This document shows positions 52,501 to 63,475 of a stretch of 64,000 nt of DNA, piece after piece. The notes under the pieces are model-generated. The model was not told where the DNA came from, searched no databases, and was given only the letters and a program-made list of their open reading frames with translations. Every line of letters starts with the position of its first letter. Within the stretch, counting starts at the first letter, position 1. Source of the DNA: Eublepharis macularius (Eukaryota; Chordata; Lepidosauria; Squamata; Eublepharidae); contig NC_072791.1 in NCBI RefSeq assembly GCF_028583425.1, forward strand, positions 13,597,868 through 13,661,867, given 5' to 3'. The position numbers were made by a program, and so were the translations under genes.

Positions 52501-53962
52501 GATTCTATTTTTCTATGTTCACCCTACATGAAAACTCAATGATCAAAATTTAATACTTGTTATGTCTCCTGTTAATGGGTTTTCTCTTCTGTTGTTATCA
52601 AGAGTTGTTAATGGCCTTTCTCCCTTAATTCTGCTTTTGTTTGAAGGGCTAACGAGTCTCCTCTTTATTCCAGAGGCTGGGAGTCCCAGGAGAAAACCTC
52701 AGAGAGAACTCTCATTGGCAGGGGAACAGCAGAGAAGAAGCAATGGGACAAAAGGAAAAAGAGGGGAGGAATCATTCCATCAACAAAACCATACAGGAGA
52801 GAAAAGACATGAACATGAGCACTGGCGAAAGAGATTTGCTCAGAGTGGAGAACTTACTGTCCATCGAGGAACCCAAGCAGGGGAGAAACTGTATAAATGC
52901 ACCGAGTATGGAAAGAGCTTTGTTCGGAATGAAGAATTTACTGTCCATCAACAAATACATGCAGGGGAAAAACCATATAAATGTGTGGAGTGTGGGAAGA
53001 GCTTTGTTCGATGTCAACAGCTTACTGTCCATAAACGAATCCACACAGGGGAGAAACCATATACATGCGTGGAGTGTGGGAAGAGCTTTACTCGGTGTCA
53101 ACAGCTTACTGCCCATCAACGAACCCACACAGGAGAGAAACCATATAAATGCATGGAGTGTGGGAAGAGCTTTGCACGGAATACACACCTTAAACTCCAT
53201 CGACGAATCCACACAGGGGAGAAGCCATATAAATGTGTAGATTGTGGGAAGAGCTTTGCTGACAAGTCACATTTTAATGTCCATCGACGAATCCACACAG
53301 GGGAGAAACCATATAAATGTATGGAGTGTGGAAAGACCTTTGGTCAGAAGCTACAGCTTACTGTTCATAACCGAATCCACACAGGTGAGAAACGATATAC
53401 ATGTGTGGAGTGTGGGAAGAGTTTTATTCATAGTAAACAGCTTACTGTCCATCGACGAATCCATATAGGGGAAGAACCATATAAATGTGAGGAATGTGGG
53501 AAGACGTTTGCTCGGAAGTCAAAGCTTATTGTCCATCAACGAATCCACACAGGGGAGAAGCCATATAAATGTGTAGAGTGTGGGAAGAGCTTTTCTGACA
53601 ATTCATATCTTACTGACCATCGACGAACCCACACAGGGGAGAAACCATATAAATGCATGGAGTGTGGGAAGAGCTTTTCTCAGAGGGCTCAACGTTCTGT
53701 CCATCGACGAATCCACAGTGGAGAGAAACCATATAACTATAGGGAGAGTAGGAAGACCTTTGCTAAGAGTACACAACTGAAGGACCATCTACAAATCCAG
53801 ACAGCGGAGAAACCATATAAATGTGTGGAGTGTGGGAAGATGTTGGCTCAGAGTACAGCACTTAATGTCCATCAGCGAATGCACACAGGGGAGAAACCAT
53901 ATCACTGTGTGGAGTGTGGGAAGAGCTTTGCTCGGAAGCCACATCTTATTGTCCATCAATGA
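40136..53962 (+). CDS. SCAN-KRAB-C2H2 zinc-finger protein, gene B (multi-exon, truncated array)
   Basis: Predicted coding exons are 40136-40549, 40703-40745, 42901-42980, 43234-43360, 44203-44238 and 52674-53962. They sum to 1989 nt, or 662 aa plus stop, with intact splice sites and phases. Order is SCAN (about residues 43-126), KRAB-A (about 180-222), a shortened KRAB-B-like segment and a C2H2 array. The reading frame ends at a TGA (53960-53962, CGA to TGA type) within the 14th finger unit, 12 bases before an L1. A likely role as a DNA-binding repressor is inferred from the family. It may be expressed as a shortened protein or be a pseudogene in progress; transcript data would decide. Paralogue of gene A. 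Confidence 0.75.
40703..40745 (+). CDS. Gene B coding exon 2: short linker
   Basis: 43 nt between TTTCAG and GTAAGA, encoding [14 protein letters not shown]. It differs from gene A by one residue. Confidence 0.8.
41040..42500 (+). mobile_element. L2 LINE remnant in gene B intron 2
   Basis: The fragments in order are endonuclease-like ([33 protein letters not shown]), a middle region (about 41940-42110) and RT ([35 protein letters not shown] at 42330-42480). Heavily decayed and interrupted by a MITE at 41316-41535. Gene A keeps only a small part (about 6525-6640), presumably after deletion. Confidence 0.75.
41316..41535. mobile_element. MITE with AGGGTTGCCAG ends, copy 2
   Basis: 220 bp; left end AGGGTTGCCAGCTCC and right end GGAGGCTGGCAACTCT are inverted, with TGGAGATCT and AGATCTCCA inside. 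Same family as 31321-31537. Confidence 0.72.
42901..42980 (+). CDS. Gene B coding exon 3: linker
   Basis: 80 nt between CTTCCAG and GTAAGT, encoding [18 protein letters not shown] and the following residues. Conserved with gene A. Confidence 0.8.
43234..43360 (+). CDS. Gene B coding exon 4: KRAB-A box
   Basis: 127 nt, encoding [19 protein letters not shown] and [17 protein letters not shown]. The DV and EEW motifs are kept. About 16 of 127 bases differ from gene A, more than in the 3' finger region. Confidence 0.92.
43361..44202. other. Intron 4 of gene B: nothing recognised
   Basis: It is collinear with A 7512-7990 and A 14349-14700 and lacks the L1 found in gene A. This is close to the pre-insertion state of that locus. 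Confidence 0.6.
44203..44238 (+). CDS. Gene B coding exon 5: shortened KRAB-B-like segment
   Basis: 36 nt ([11 protein letters not shown]) between an AG acceptor and donor GCAG/GTATGA. Relative to gene A, 57 nt (19 codons) are missing in frame, so phase is preserved. An AG three bases upstream is an alternative acceptor, also in frame. Confidence 0.65.
44239..45228. other. Intron 5 of gene B, left part: nothing recognised
   Basis: It is collinear with A 14795-15500 and holds only the right tip (about 45098-45112) of the hAT-like element complete in A at 15528-16446. Confidence 0.5.
45229..45727. repeat. 45-bp minisatellite, 11 near-identical units
   Basis: The unit starts GCTCTTTTCCAGAATGCCC and ends TATTGAAATACAGGAA. 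The only regular variant is CCATTCC versus CTATTCC, in the order C C C C T T C T C T C. Because 45 is a multiple of three and the unit lacks stops in several frames, both strands appear open through the array. Absent from unit A. Confidence 0.97.
46050..47530 (+). mobile_element. CR1-like LINE fragment (reverse transcriptase), decayed
   Basis: This is the longer paralogue of A 16860-17760. It retains [35 protein letters not shown] and [16 protein letters not shown], then [17 protein letters not shown] and [16 protein letters not shown]. Frame changes and stops are present. A CR1-type tail (GGTTGGACTCGATGGCCCTT) recurs at 52480, suggesting the Penelope-like element and its flanks split an older CR1. 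Confidence 0.8.
47579..47691. repeat. Inverted repeat (hairpin) with roughly 30-bp arms
   Basis: TGTGCTCTGTTCCTGTGGCC (47582-47601) and its complement near 47665-47690 surround about 45 bp; the arms also share CCCTTTCATAA. It abuts the AT/AC microsatellite. Confidence 0.75.
47696..47722. repeat. (AT)n(AC)n microsatellite
   Basis: Mirrored by (GT)n(AT)n at 51971-52000 on the other side of the Penelope-like element. Confidence 0.85.
47758..48240 (+). repeat. Left inverted terminal repeat of the Penelope-like element
   Basis: Reverse complement, with roughly 80-85% identity by eye, of 51530-51960. Shared phrases include GGGCCAAATA, GAAATCTCAAACAAAGA, CCCCTGACCAAACG, TTACACATTAACTCCA and TATCTTGAGTGGTAATTC. 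Confidence 0.88.
48900..50091 (+). pseudogene. Penelope-like reverse transcriptase, broken
   Basis: Recognisable blocks are [27 protein letters not shown] followed by PGKPIVSG, the catalytic [28 protein letters not shown], and [20 protein letters not shown]. Order and wording match the RT of animal Penelope-like elements. The gene is interrupted and not expected to work. Confidence 0.85.
50490..50715 (+). pseudogene. GIY-YIG endonuclease domain of the Penelope-like element
   Basis: [20 protein letters not shown] followed by [13 protein letters not shown] is the Cys-containing GIY-YIG motif typical of Penelope-like elements. The downstream part continues in a changed frame. Confidence 0.85.
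51530..51960 (-). repeat. Right inverted terminal repeat of the Penelope-like element
   Basis: Inverted counterpart of 47758-48240, ending GGCCCTGTATTA. Confidence 0.88.
51971..52000. repeat. (GT)n(AT)n microsatellite
   Basis: Ten GT units followed by TATAT, mirroring the microsatellite at 47696-47722. Confidence 0.85.
52001..52673. other. Intron 5 of gene B, right end
   Basis: This holds a CR1-like 3' tail near 52477-52517 and, from about 52555, the polypyrimidine tract and acceptor region shared with A 17790-17900. Confidence 0.5.
52674..53962 (+). CDS. Gene B terminal exon: C2H2 array, stopped in finger 14
   Basis: Acceptor TTTATTCCAG is followed by E-A-G-S. Units 1 and 2 are degenerate (HEHEHW; CTEY). 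Ten canonical fingers follow with hexamers VRCQQL, TRCQQL, ARNTHL, ADKSHF, GQKLQL, IHSKQL, ARKSKL, SDNSYL, SQRAQR and AQSTAL. A degenerate unit (YNYRES...QIQT) sits before AQSTAL. The last unit ([10 protein letters not shown]) ends at TGA before its second zinc-binding His. The VRCQQL/TRCQQL pair has no equivalent in gene A, whereas A's ADSSYL pair and ARRALL are missing here. Confidence 0.88.
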
Positions 53963-53974
53963 AGTCATACAGGG
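53959..53974 (+). repeat. Target-site duplication, left (L1 copy 2)
   Basis: atgaagtcatacaggg, 16 bp, is repeated perfectly at 59312-59327. It contains the TGA that ends the gene B frame. Confidence 0.93.
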
Positions 53975-54193
53975 ATGAATAATAAAGAACTGGAATGGAA
54001 TCTTAAGAGAATGAACCAAAAGTCGTTTGAAGGTGCAAATAAACCTGGGAAATATCTGGCGTGGCAATTGAAGAAGAGAAAGGAGAAGAAGACAATAAAT
54101 AAAATAAATGAGGATAATAAAGTATATCTGGAACAGACGGCTATTAGTAGAGCCTTTTACAAATTTTATGCTAAATTGTACAACAAAAAATAA

Positions 54194-55333
54194 GTGAATA
54201 AAGATTCAATAGCGACATATTTGGGGAAAATGAAGCTCCCAGTAATTTCGGAAGGATGGAGAGATAATCTGAATAGTGAAGTAACGGAGGAAGAGATAAG
54301 GAAGGCAATACAGTCAACAAATTTGGGAAAGGCGCCAGGACCTGATGGACTTACAGCCAAATTTTACAAGGTAATGGTCAAGGAACTGGTGCCATTCCTA
54401 AAAGAAGTGATCAATGGTGTTTTGAGGGATCAAAAGATTCCAGATACTTGGAGTGAAGCTAACATATCATTGATCCCCAAAGAAGGACAAGATTTGACTA
54501 ACGTTAAAAATTATAGACCTATTTCGTTACTCAATAATGACTATAAAATTTTTGCGAAGATATTGGCGGAAAGAGTAAAGGGATGGCTATCCGAAGTTAT
54601 TGAGGAGGAACAAGCTGGTTTTTTACCAAACAGACAAATCAAAGACAATTTAAGGAGAGTTATAAATGCTATTGAATACTATGATAAGCGTTGTGACAAG
54701 GAGGTTGGTTTCTTCTTTGTGGACGCTGAAAAAGCATTTGATAATTTGAACTGGGATTTTATGTTTGCCACTATGGAACAGCTACAAATGGGGGAAAGAT
54801 TCATAAGAGCAGTGAAAGAAATCTACAGAGACCAGAGTGCAGCAATTGTGGTGAATGACGAGGTGACTAAGAAACTGATTATAGGTAAAGGTACAAGACA
54901 AGGTTGCCCGTTGTCTCCACTGTTGTTTATTTTGGTCTTGGAAATATTGATGATACAGATTCGAGAAGATAATGCAATCCGTGGAATAAAAATAAAAGAC
55001 TTTTCCTATAAGGTCAGAGCATTTGCGGATGACATAATGTTAATTGTGGAAGATCCAATTGAGAACATGCCAAAGGTAATAGAGAAAATTACGGAATTTG
55101 GAGATCTGGCAGGATTCTATGTAAACAAAAAGAAGTCAAAGATATTATGTAAAAATATGACCAAACAAAAACAACAGTTACTAACGGAAGTAACAGACTG
55201 TGAAGTAACAAGTAAGGTGAAATATTTGGGAATTGAACTGACTGCAAAGAATATAGATCTATTCAAGAATAATTATGAGAAACTGTGGACTCAGATAGAG
55301 CAAGATTTGATTAAATGGAATAGATTGAATTTG
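54194..55333 (+). pseudogene. L1 ORF2 reverse-transcriptase region (copy 2)
   Basis: An open stretch covers RT motifs from NKDSIATYLGKMKLP through [14 protein letters not shown] to KWNRLNL. It aligns without gaps to residues about 420-800 of L1 copy 1. The frame then runs into the nested half-L1. Confidence 0.9.
55317..55333 (+). repeat. Target-site duplication, left (half-L1 copy 2)
   Basis: ggaatagattgaatttg, 17 bp, is repeated perfectly at 56903-56919. Confidence 0.95.
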
Positions 55334-56902
55334 TTTGTTTTTTTTGAAAGTTTTTATTTTTCAATACCTAACATACAAAACTACAATAACAGTAACTACA
55401 AAAGATTACAATAGCACAAGGGGAGGAAAAGAAGGGAGAAAAAGAAAGGGGGAAGGGGGGGTGGGAAAAAAGGGAAGGTAACCTACAAACACTAAACACT
55501 ACACTTCAATGCTTTCCCTTCATACTGCCATAGTAAAGAAATAGCTTAATAAAGTAATGATGGAGTGGTTGATCATACAGAATACAAATTACAATCGAAT
55601 TCAAATTAAGTTTTCCTCCCCCTCCTGGGTCCCGGACGCAGTTCTCTCTGAGCAACTGCAGCCGCAGTGCTCATTTCCTCCCCCCCCCCCTCCTCAGACT
55701 TCTCCCTTTCTTCTTGCTTGGTGCTCTGAAATTCCGGATTTTTATCCTCAAAATCCCTTAGTTGATCTTCTGATAATATCTTATAGGTTTGATCTTTGCA
55801 ACTAAACCAGATTCCTTCCGGAAATAACCATTTGAACTTTATTCCATGTTCCCTCAGAAGAGCTGCAAACTTTTTATACTTAAAACGTCTTTTCCGAACT
55901 AAAAATGGGACGTCCTTCAGTATCTTAACTTTGTTACCCAAAAAGTCCAAATCCGCATTGTATGAATTGTATAGGATAGTGTCTCGGATCCTTTTAGATG
56001 AAAAATCGATGATGATCTCGCAAGGCAGCTGACGCTTCGTTGCATATTTTGAAGAAGCCCGGCGGACTTCCAAAATGGCGCTTTTAACTTCTTCTTTAGT
56101 TGTCCTCGCGGGTGTCGCCAGTAGTTCTGAGACCAGACCCCATAAATCCTCATTTTCCTCCTCTTTCACGTTCTGGAGGCGCAAAATTGTTTGTGTTTGT
56201 TCCACTTGTAGCCCGATCAGCTGGTTCTCCACCAGCTTTAACTCTTTTTTCGTAGCCTTCACGAGTGACGCACTTTCCCGGGCAGCCTTCTCTGCCCCCC
56301 CCCCGCTGCTTCCTTGATGGTTTTCACTTCGCTTTCAATTAAGCCCACCCTTTGATCTGTTTCGTTCAGCTTGTCAACAAAGGGTTTTATGGCTTCAACA
56401 ACCGCCCTGCGCACCAGTTCCTTGAGCGACTCTCCCTTCTGCAAGGTAGCCGAGATTGACTTACCCAGAGCGGGACTTTTGTTTTTTCGCTGCCATTTTA
56501 GGGGGGGGGGGACCGCCAGCCAAATTCTGAAACTCAGTAAAGGGGAAGAACGAGCTTTCTTAGCTTCAGATCCCACCACTCCTTCGCGTACGCTTGTAAT
56601 AACAGAAGGGATTCGCTTACTTGCAGGCTTCTGCCTAGTTCTGTTCTTTGCCGTTTTCCATAGCCCGGCAGCACTCGAGGCGCCGTGCACATCTGCCGGC
56701 CTCCATAGGGACAAACGGGCAATTTACCCCCCGCATTGATTTTCGGGGGGTTCTTCCCGCAGCGTCCCGGACCCTGCCTCCCTCACTGGGAGTCTTGGGG
56801 GCTAATCTTCGCAGATCAGCCGCCCGGTCAGGGTGCTCGGGCGCTTCCTCTCGGACCTGCTGAGAGGAGCGTCCGACATGGCTGAGAAAACAAAACCGAA
56901 TC
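55334..56902 (-). mobile_element. HAL1-like (half-L1) element, copy 2, full length
   Basis: The 1.57-kb element lies on the minus strand. Its poly-A appears as a T-rich start at 55334 and its 5' end (reading back from 56902) matches copy 1 from its first bases. It has the same parts: CpG-rich 5' region, a C run before the ATG, one ORF1-like gene, a pyrimidine-rich 3' UTR (a purine tract on the + strand at 55420-55480), and no RT. It is antisense within L1 copy 2, with a separate 17-bp TSD, so it is an independent insertion of the same family. Confidence 0.88.
55606..56496 (-). CDS. ORF1-like protein of the half-L1 (copy 2)
   Basis: The C-terminal frame (56262-55606, 218 aa) is open and about 90% identical to copy 1: LIGLQVEQTQ, SKYATKRQLPCEIIIDFSSK, KDVPFLVRKRRFKYKKF and HGIKFKWLFPEG. 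The N-terminal part starts at the ATG at 56496-56494 and changes frame early and again at a ten-G run (56295-56304 on the + strand as C), the same tract that shifts frame in copy 1. Confidence 0.72.
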
Positions 56903-56919
56903 GGAATAGATTGAATTTG
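56903..56919 (+). repeat. Target-site duplication, right (half-L1 copy 2)
   Basis: A perfect repeat of 55317-55333; L1 copy 2 resumes here. Confidence 0.95.
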
Positions 56920-57930
56920 TCATGGTTGGGAAGAATTGCAGTAGTTAAGATGAATGTGTTGCCAAGAGTGATGTTTTTGTTACAAACAATACCAATCATT
57001 CGGGACTCTAAGCAGTTTGAAAAATGGCAGAGGAAAATATCGGATTTTGTTTGGGCAGGCAAGAAGCCTCGAGTGAAAATGAAAGTATTACAGGACGCAA
57101 AAGAGAGAGGTGGAATGCAACTGCCCAATCTAAGACTTTACTACGATGCAATCTGTTTGGTGTGGTTGAAAGACTGGATGACACTGAAAAACCGCAAATT
57201 ACTGGCCTTAGAGGGATATAAAAAAATATTTGGATGGCATGCATATCTGTGGTATGACAAAGTAAAAGCAGACTCTATGTTTTTACACCATTACATTCGG
57301 AGAAGCCTCTTCACAACTTGGAAGAAGTATAGAGATTACCTAGGGGAAGGAATTCCCTCCTGGGTGGTTCCTTACGAAGTAATAGACCCGAGAACTGTCG
57401 ATAATGAACAACAGTGCTTAATGTACAAGGAGATAACACGAATAGAATTTTCTAAACTAAGAATAAAGACGCAAGATGAGTTGTCTCCAAGCTACGATTG
57501 GTTTCAATATAGACAGATTAGAGACCTTTATAACTCAGACTGTGCGAAAGGAGGGGTAAGAATGGAGAATTCGGAATTAGAGGAGGTAATTCTACAAGAG
57601 GATAAAAAGGAAATCTCTAAGACTTATAAGGTGTTGTTAAAATGGTACACAGAAGATGAGACAGTTAAAGTGCAAATGGTGAAGTGGGCTATAAACTTTA
57701 ATAAAGAAATAACAATGGAGGCGTGGGAATACTTGTGGAAAAATACGCTGAAGATCATGACATGTACTAATATTAAAGAGAACGTTTACAAAATGATTTA
57801 TCGTTGGTATTTGACACCAAAGAAAATTGCGCTAGGGAATCTGAACATGTCTAATAAATGCTGGAAATGTAAAAAGCATGAAGGATCTTTGTACCACATG
57901 TGGTGGACCTGTGAGGTAGCTAGGCAGTAG
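56903..57930 (+). pseudogene. L1 ORF2 C-terminal region (copy 2)
   Basis: The open frame resumes at [20 protein letters not shown] and runs to [20 protein letters not shown], then meets TAG where copy 1 has a Phe/Trp region. Further C-terminal sequence follows to 58430, interrupted by the MITE. Confidence 0.88.
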
Positions 57931-58180
57931 TGGGGGGAAATAATAAGAGTGATAAGTGAGATTTTACAATTTCAAGTTAATAAGAACCCAGAACTGCTGC
58001 TACTGAACTTGGGAATGGAGGATATTCCAGCACAACACAGGACATTGTTATTTTACAAGACAGCAGCGGCTAGACTTTTGTATGCGCAAAAGTGGAAAGT
58101 ACAAGAAGTGCCAACTATCGAGGATTGGATTTACAAATTGCTGTACATGGCGGAAATGGACAAAATGACAGAGAGACCTT

Positions 58181-58330
58181 GGCCGTTTCCACACACGTTA
58201 AATAATCCACTTTCAATACGCTTTAGTGCACATTTGTAACTGATTTTCCATGTGTGGAACAAAAAATCCACTTCTAAAGGATAACTAAAGTGCATTGAAA
58301 GTGCATTATTTAATGTGTGTGGAAACGGCC
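58181..58330. mobile_element. Palindromic MITE with GGCCGTTTCCACAC ends
   Basis: 150 bp; GGCCGTTTCCACACACGTTA is inverted relative to TAATGTGTGTGGAAACGGCC. Flanks share CTTG/CCTTG (TSD of about 3-5 bp). It is inserted in L1 copy 2 where copy 1 reads [12 protein letters not shown], so it is younger than that L1. Confidence 0.85.
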
Positions 58331-59311
58331 CTTGATCCAGGACAGTTCAACATGGATTGGGAAAAGTTGAAGCAATATTTGGTGAAAAAATGGGAGGTGG
58401 GAGGAGAACTGTGGCAGTTTGAAAATTACTGAAATACAATAAAAGAAGAGGGAAGTGACTTTACCGGGGGGAGGAAAGTTAAATGAGAAATTCTAAGCAA
58501 CTATTTTATTTGACTACTATATATAGTATTAAGTAATAGAGGTGTTATTATAAGAATTATGATAGAAACTAACTAATTTTATTTCTGGCAGATAATTGTA
58601 TAATGGAGAAATTATATAACTAAAACAGAAGGAATATAAGAAAGGCGGAAAGAAATACATAGTAACATTCAGAATATGAGTTAAATTGATTGACTTATGC
58701 CAAATGTATATTGAGTTTATAGAAGTACTTAGAAATATGTAGAGTATGGGTCAAATTGATTGATTATTTCCGACAGACAATTGTATAATGGAGAAATTAT
58801 ATAATCAAAATAGAATGAATATAAGATAGAAGGAAGTAAAGAGCAACGTATAGAGTACAAGTTAAATTGATTGACGTATATTGAATGTATACAATGTTTA
58901 TAGAAGTACTTAAAGTTATGTAGAATAAGGGACAAATTGTTTGTCCCATATTGACGAGACTAGAATGAATAAGATAGAATACAGAGTATAAAAATTAGAC
59001 AAATGATTGTTATTATTAAAGAATATATGCCAGGAATGTAATACTTAGTTGATAAGTTAAGTGGGAAAGGGAATAGAGATAGCACTGTGTTATAATAGAT
59101 AAGCTTAGAAGAGAGTGAAAGTATATGCTTAATAGAATAAAATAAGTTTGAAATGAGTAGGGGGAAAAATGGATAAGGGGTTGGAAAACTGTTGGAAGTC
59201 AACAAAAGGGGGGAAGGGAGGGGGTTAGAATTGGAATATTTAAAGGAAATTGATTGTAATGGATATTATAGTGATTTCTAATCCAATAAAAATTTTCTTA
59301 AAAAAAAAAAG

Positions 59312-60270
<959 letters not shown>

Positions 60271-60603
60271 AGTGTGAAAAGACGTTTTCTCAGAGATCAG
60301 GCCGTATTGTGCATCAGCGAATCCATTCAGCGGAGAAACCATATAAATGGTTAGAGTCTGGAAGAAAGTTGTGTTTGAAAAAATCATCTTTTCGGTCATC
60401 CGGGAAAATGGCAACCTGAACAGGACCATTTTTAAAACAGTCCGTACTTATCTTGCTGTAGATGTATTTATGCCAGTTCAGAAGAAATGTATTTTCCTAT
60501 CCATACACCTCTCCTTATGAGGGAGACCTAACTGATAGGTGAATCCATGGAATGCTTGCCTGATTTATGCTTGCCCCACCTGGGTTCTGATAACATCTAA
60601 CCA

Positions 60604-60686
60604 TGCAATCCTAAGAAGAGTTACTGCAATCTGAGCCCATTGACTTCAATGGGCTCAGACTGGAGTAACTCTCCTTAGGATTGCAC
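60604..60686. repeat. Foldback repeat (unit B counterpart of 20222-20304)
   Basis: Same palindrome with arms GCAATCCTAAG and CTTAGGATTGC. Confidence 0.75.
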
Positions 60687-60759
60687 TGTAAGTCAGCAAA
60701 GGCTGTTGCTGGTAAAGTTTGACCACCCCCTTTATACCCATTCCCCCCCCTTTTCCCAC

Positions 60760-62100
60760 AAACCTACATTTTTTTGTCTTATTTCTAAAGATTTGCCTTG
60801 GAATTACAATTTAGCTTGGAATGCTGGTAAATCCCCATCAGCGTCTGACTTCACTAGAAAGAGAGTTTCTGAAATTTATGGACTTATAAAGTACAGAGAA
60901 CTTATTCATTAGAGATTTATAACAGTGCAGAGATAAACTATCGAACTGTACCTAGATGAATTTTTTTTTAAAAAAAACTCTAACTTTAAACGAAGCGGAA
61001 ATATCAGAAGCATGGAATAATTTGTATTCTTACCTTCTGGATAAATCCTATCCTAATTTTCACTGCGGACTAACAACTGCTTGTTCTTCTACTCCTTATT
61101 TTTATATATCCCACCACCACCCCCTTGCAGGTAATGACTGTCTGTTGAAGGGAGCATAGCTTCAGCTCTGGTGTAACACAGCAAAAGAGCAGATTGGCAG
61201 ATTTGATGCACAGATTTAAAAAAGAAATAAAATTACTTTATTCTAAATGTTATCAATCAGAACACCATCTCTGACAATTTCTAATATATAAAAATAATGA
61301 GAAGATTTTGGACTTTGTTCCTTTCCCTCCCTTTTTCTTCAGGCGACAGGAAGCACAAAGGAATCAGGATACTGGAAAATACAAATATTGCTTCCAAGGA
61401 AGGAATTCACAACTACTTATGGATTAAGAAATCATTAGCTAGATGGCGCCCGTATTTTGAGGGATGGGCTATTGTGAAGAGGGTTCAAATGTAGAAATGG
61501 GTTAAGTCCACCAACTTCGCCATTGACATCCCCAATAGATGCCTATTATGATGGTACTACTACGAGGAATAAAGCAGACCACGTGAATTATGAGTATATG
61601 GATAAGCAAGGAAAAACAAAAACACGGCAAGAGATTCAATCACAAGTTAAAAAAAATTTCATGGTTGACATATTTCAGTTGGTATCCAACTATCCAAAGA
61701 AGGTGGCCGATTAAGAGAGAAAACAATGTTTGAAAACTGTTTAGAAACTGCTTGAATATGCGTCTATGGCCAACTTACATACATAATAGACCAATTTTAG
61801 TATTTCAGAGAAAATGGAAAGCATTTTTGACTACGTAGCTGAAAATTAAGAAACACTAAGGATAGCTATTAATAAAGTAGACCAGCTTTAAAATTAATAT
61901 TTTAAAATTTTGAATATAAAATGTTGAGTGTATGTAAGTAAGCGGATGGAGAGGAGAAATAGTATTGTAGTATAATAGAAACATATTCTGTTTCTATTCT
62001 CTTTGTGTATTGTTATATATTTGCTTATATTATTTTGTCCATTGATCATTTTACGTTTATTGGTTTTATTTCCTTTCAAATAAAATTTAGAACTGCAAAA
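60760..62100 (+). other. 3' region of gene B: AT-rich, LINE-like remnant or 3' UTR
   Basis: It is collinear with A 20380-22770 minus the minisatellite block: A's 21013-22066 is replaced by a direct join near 61390-61394. It ends in the same TTCAAATAAAATTTAG plus A run (62074-62105). Function uncertain. Confidence 0.3.
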
Positions 62101-62784
62101 AAAAACCCACACGCACACACAAAAATGCTCTGCACAGGCACTTGTTATCCATACTTCCCTGGGTAAGCTCAGCGACACGTAACTTTCCCAGTGAACAGAG
62201 TTGTCACAGGGTAAGAAGAGTTTCAATGCTGGCACCTTGAATTGCACTTACGAAGGAATTTCTACCTCGGGCTCGTAGTCCGGGAATCTGGAAGGAAACG
62301 TCACCCAAATGTGGGTAATGCTCAACTCTGCCTTTTCATCCTGTTCAGGCGAAGCCATGGATGTGCTAGTCTGTTCCCATAGGGGCAGGGGTGAGGGTGG
62401 GATTCGGGGAGGACCAGCATCCAGATGGTGCTGTGGGACAATTCTGTGCCAAATCAGGGGTTCGGGGACTGTTGTTTTGGAATCCCAGTTAAAGTTTTGT
62501 CACTTGAAAGTACTATTGGACTCAGGTCTGCTGGTGGGTGGGAACAGCTCCTCTGCAACACGTGGCATGTTTTATTAGCTTCTGTTTGTGGCACCACCAG
62601 CCTTGGGGGGCAGGAGATGGCTGCAGACATCCTCTGGACACACCCAGGTTAGACTACTGTAATGTGCTTTACAGACGGCAGCCTCTGAAGACTGTTCAGA
62701 AGAAGAATGGGGAATAGGAAGCACATTTCCCTCCCTGCCCCATTACAACATCTACCCTACTTACTGGCTGGTTCACTCCCAGGT

Positions 62785-63265
62785 AGGGTTGCCAGTCCCC
62801 TGCTGGAGGCGGGAAATTCCCTGCTTCCACCCTCCACCCCAGCCCCTCCTTACCCAGCTGGTGGGGGGAAAGGCGTGGGAACACATCTCCTGGGGCTCTT
62901 GCACACAGCAACAGGCCAATTTCGGCCCCAAACAGCCCTGATTTGCCCCCAAACGGGACCGATTCAGCCTGCTGCAGAGCTCAGGAAGCGCTGCAGGGCC
63001 CATTGCACCTCCCCAGCAGTGCTCTCGGGCTCTGCAGCGGCCTGATTCGGTCAGAATTGGGACCATTTTGAGTTTGTTTCAGGCTGAATTGGCCTGCTGC
63101 TGAGCACAGGGGCACTCCCCGGGGCGTCACATGGCCTGCACAACAAAATCACTTCCCAGAACTGACGTCATGTAGCCCTGGAGCACGTATGTGTGCATGT
63201 GCAAGGACAACCCAAAGGTCAGTGCCAGATCTCCCACCTGGAGAGTAAGGGGACTGGGCAACCCT
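62785..63265. mobile_element. TIR element AGGGTTGCCAGTCCCC...GGGGACTGGGCAACCCT (unit B)
   Basis: Paralogue of 23451-23935, inherited through the duplication; a few small indels distinguish the copies. Confidence 0.65.
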
Positions 63266-63349
63266 ACTTCCAGGCCTTGTTCTCACTCTTAAAGTCACAG
63301 GACTACAAACTCCTGTGCATTGCTCCATGCTTCATGTGTGAATTCAGAT

Positions 63350-63475
63350 CTGAAGACAGAATCACGGAGTTGGAAGGGGCCATACAGACCTCTTAGTCCA
63401 ACCCCCTGCCCAATGCAGGATGAGCCTAAAGCATCCCTGTCAAATATTCATCCAGCCTCTTCTTGAAAACTGCCA
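63350..63475 (-). mobile_element. CR1 LINE 3' tail, antisense (unit B)
   Basis: Paralogue of 24012-24140 (AGAATCACGGAGTTGGAAGGG, GTCCAACCCCCTGCCC). Confidence 0.75.

Larger units (their letters stand above)
53975..59311 (+). mobile_element. 5'-truncated L1 inside the gene B finger exon, with nested insertions
   Basis: It begins at the equivalent of base 10936 of L1 copy 1 (just before the RT) and runs through RT ([35 protein letters not shown]), the Cys-His region, 3' UTR with G-rich tract and poly-A. ORF2 has in-frame stops at 54191-54193 and 57928-57930 and is cut by a half-L1 (55334-56902) and a MITE (58181-58330). It is the same L1 lineage as copy 1, clearly older. The insertion split the zinc-finger array of gene B. 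Confidence 0.95.
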
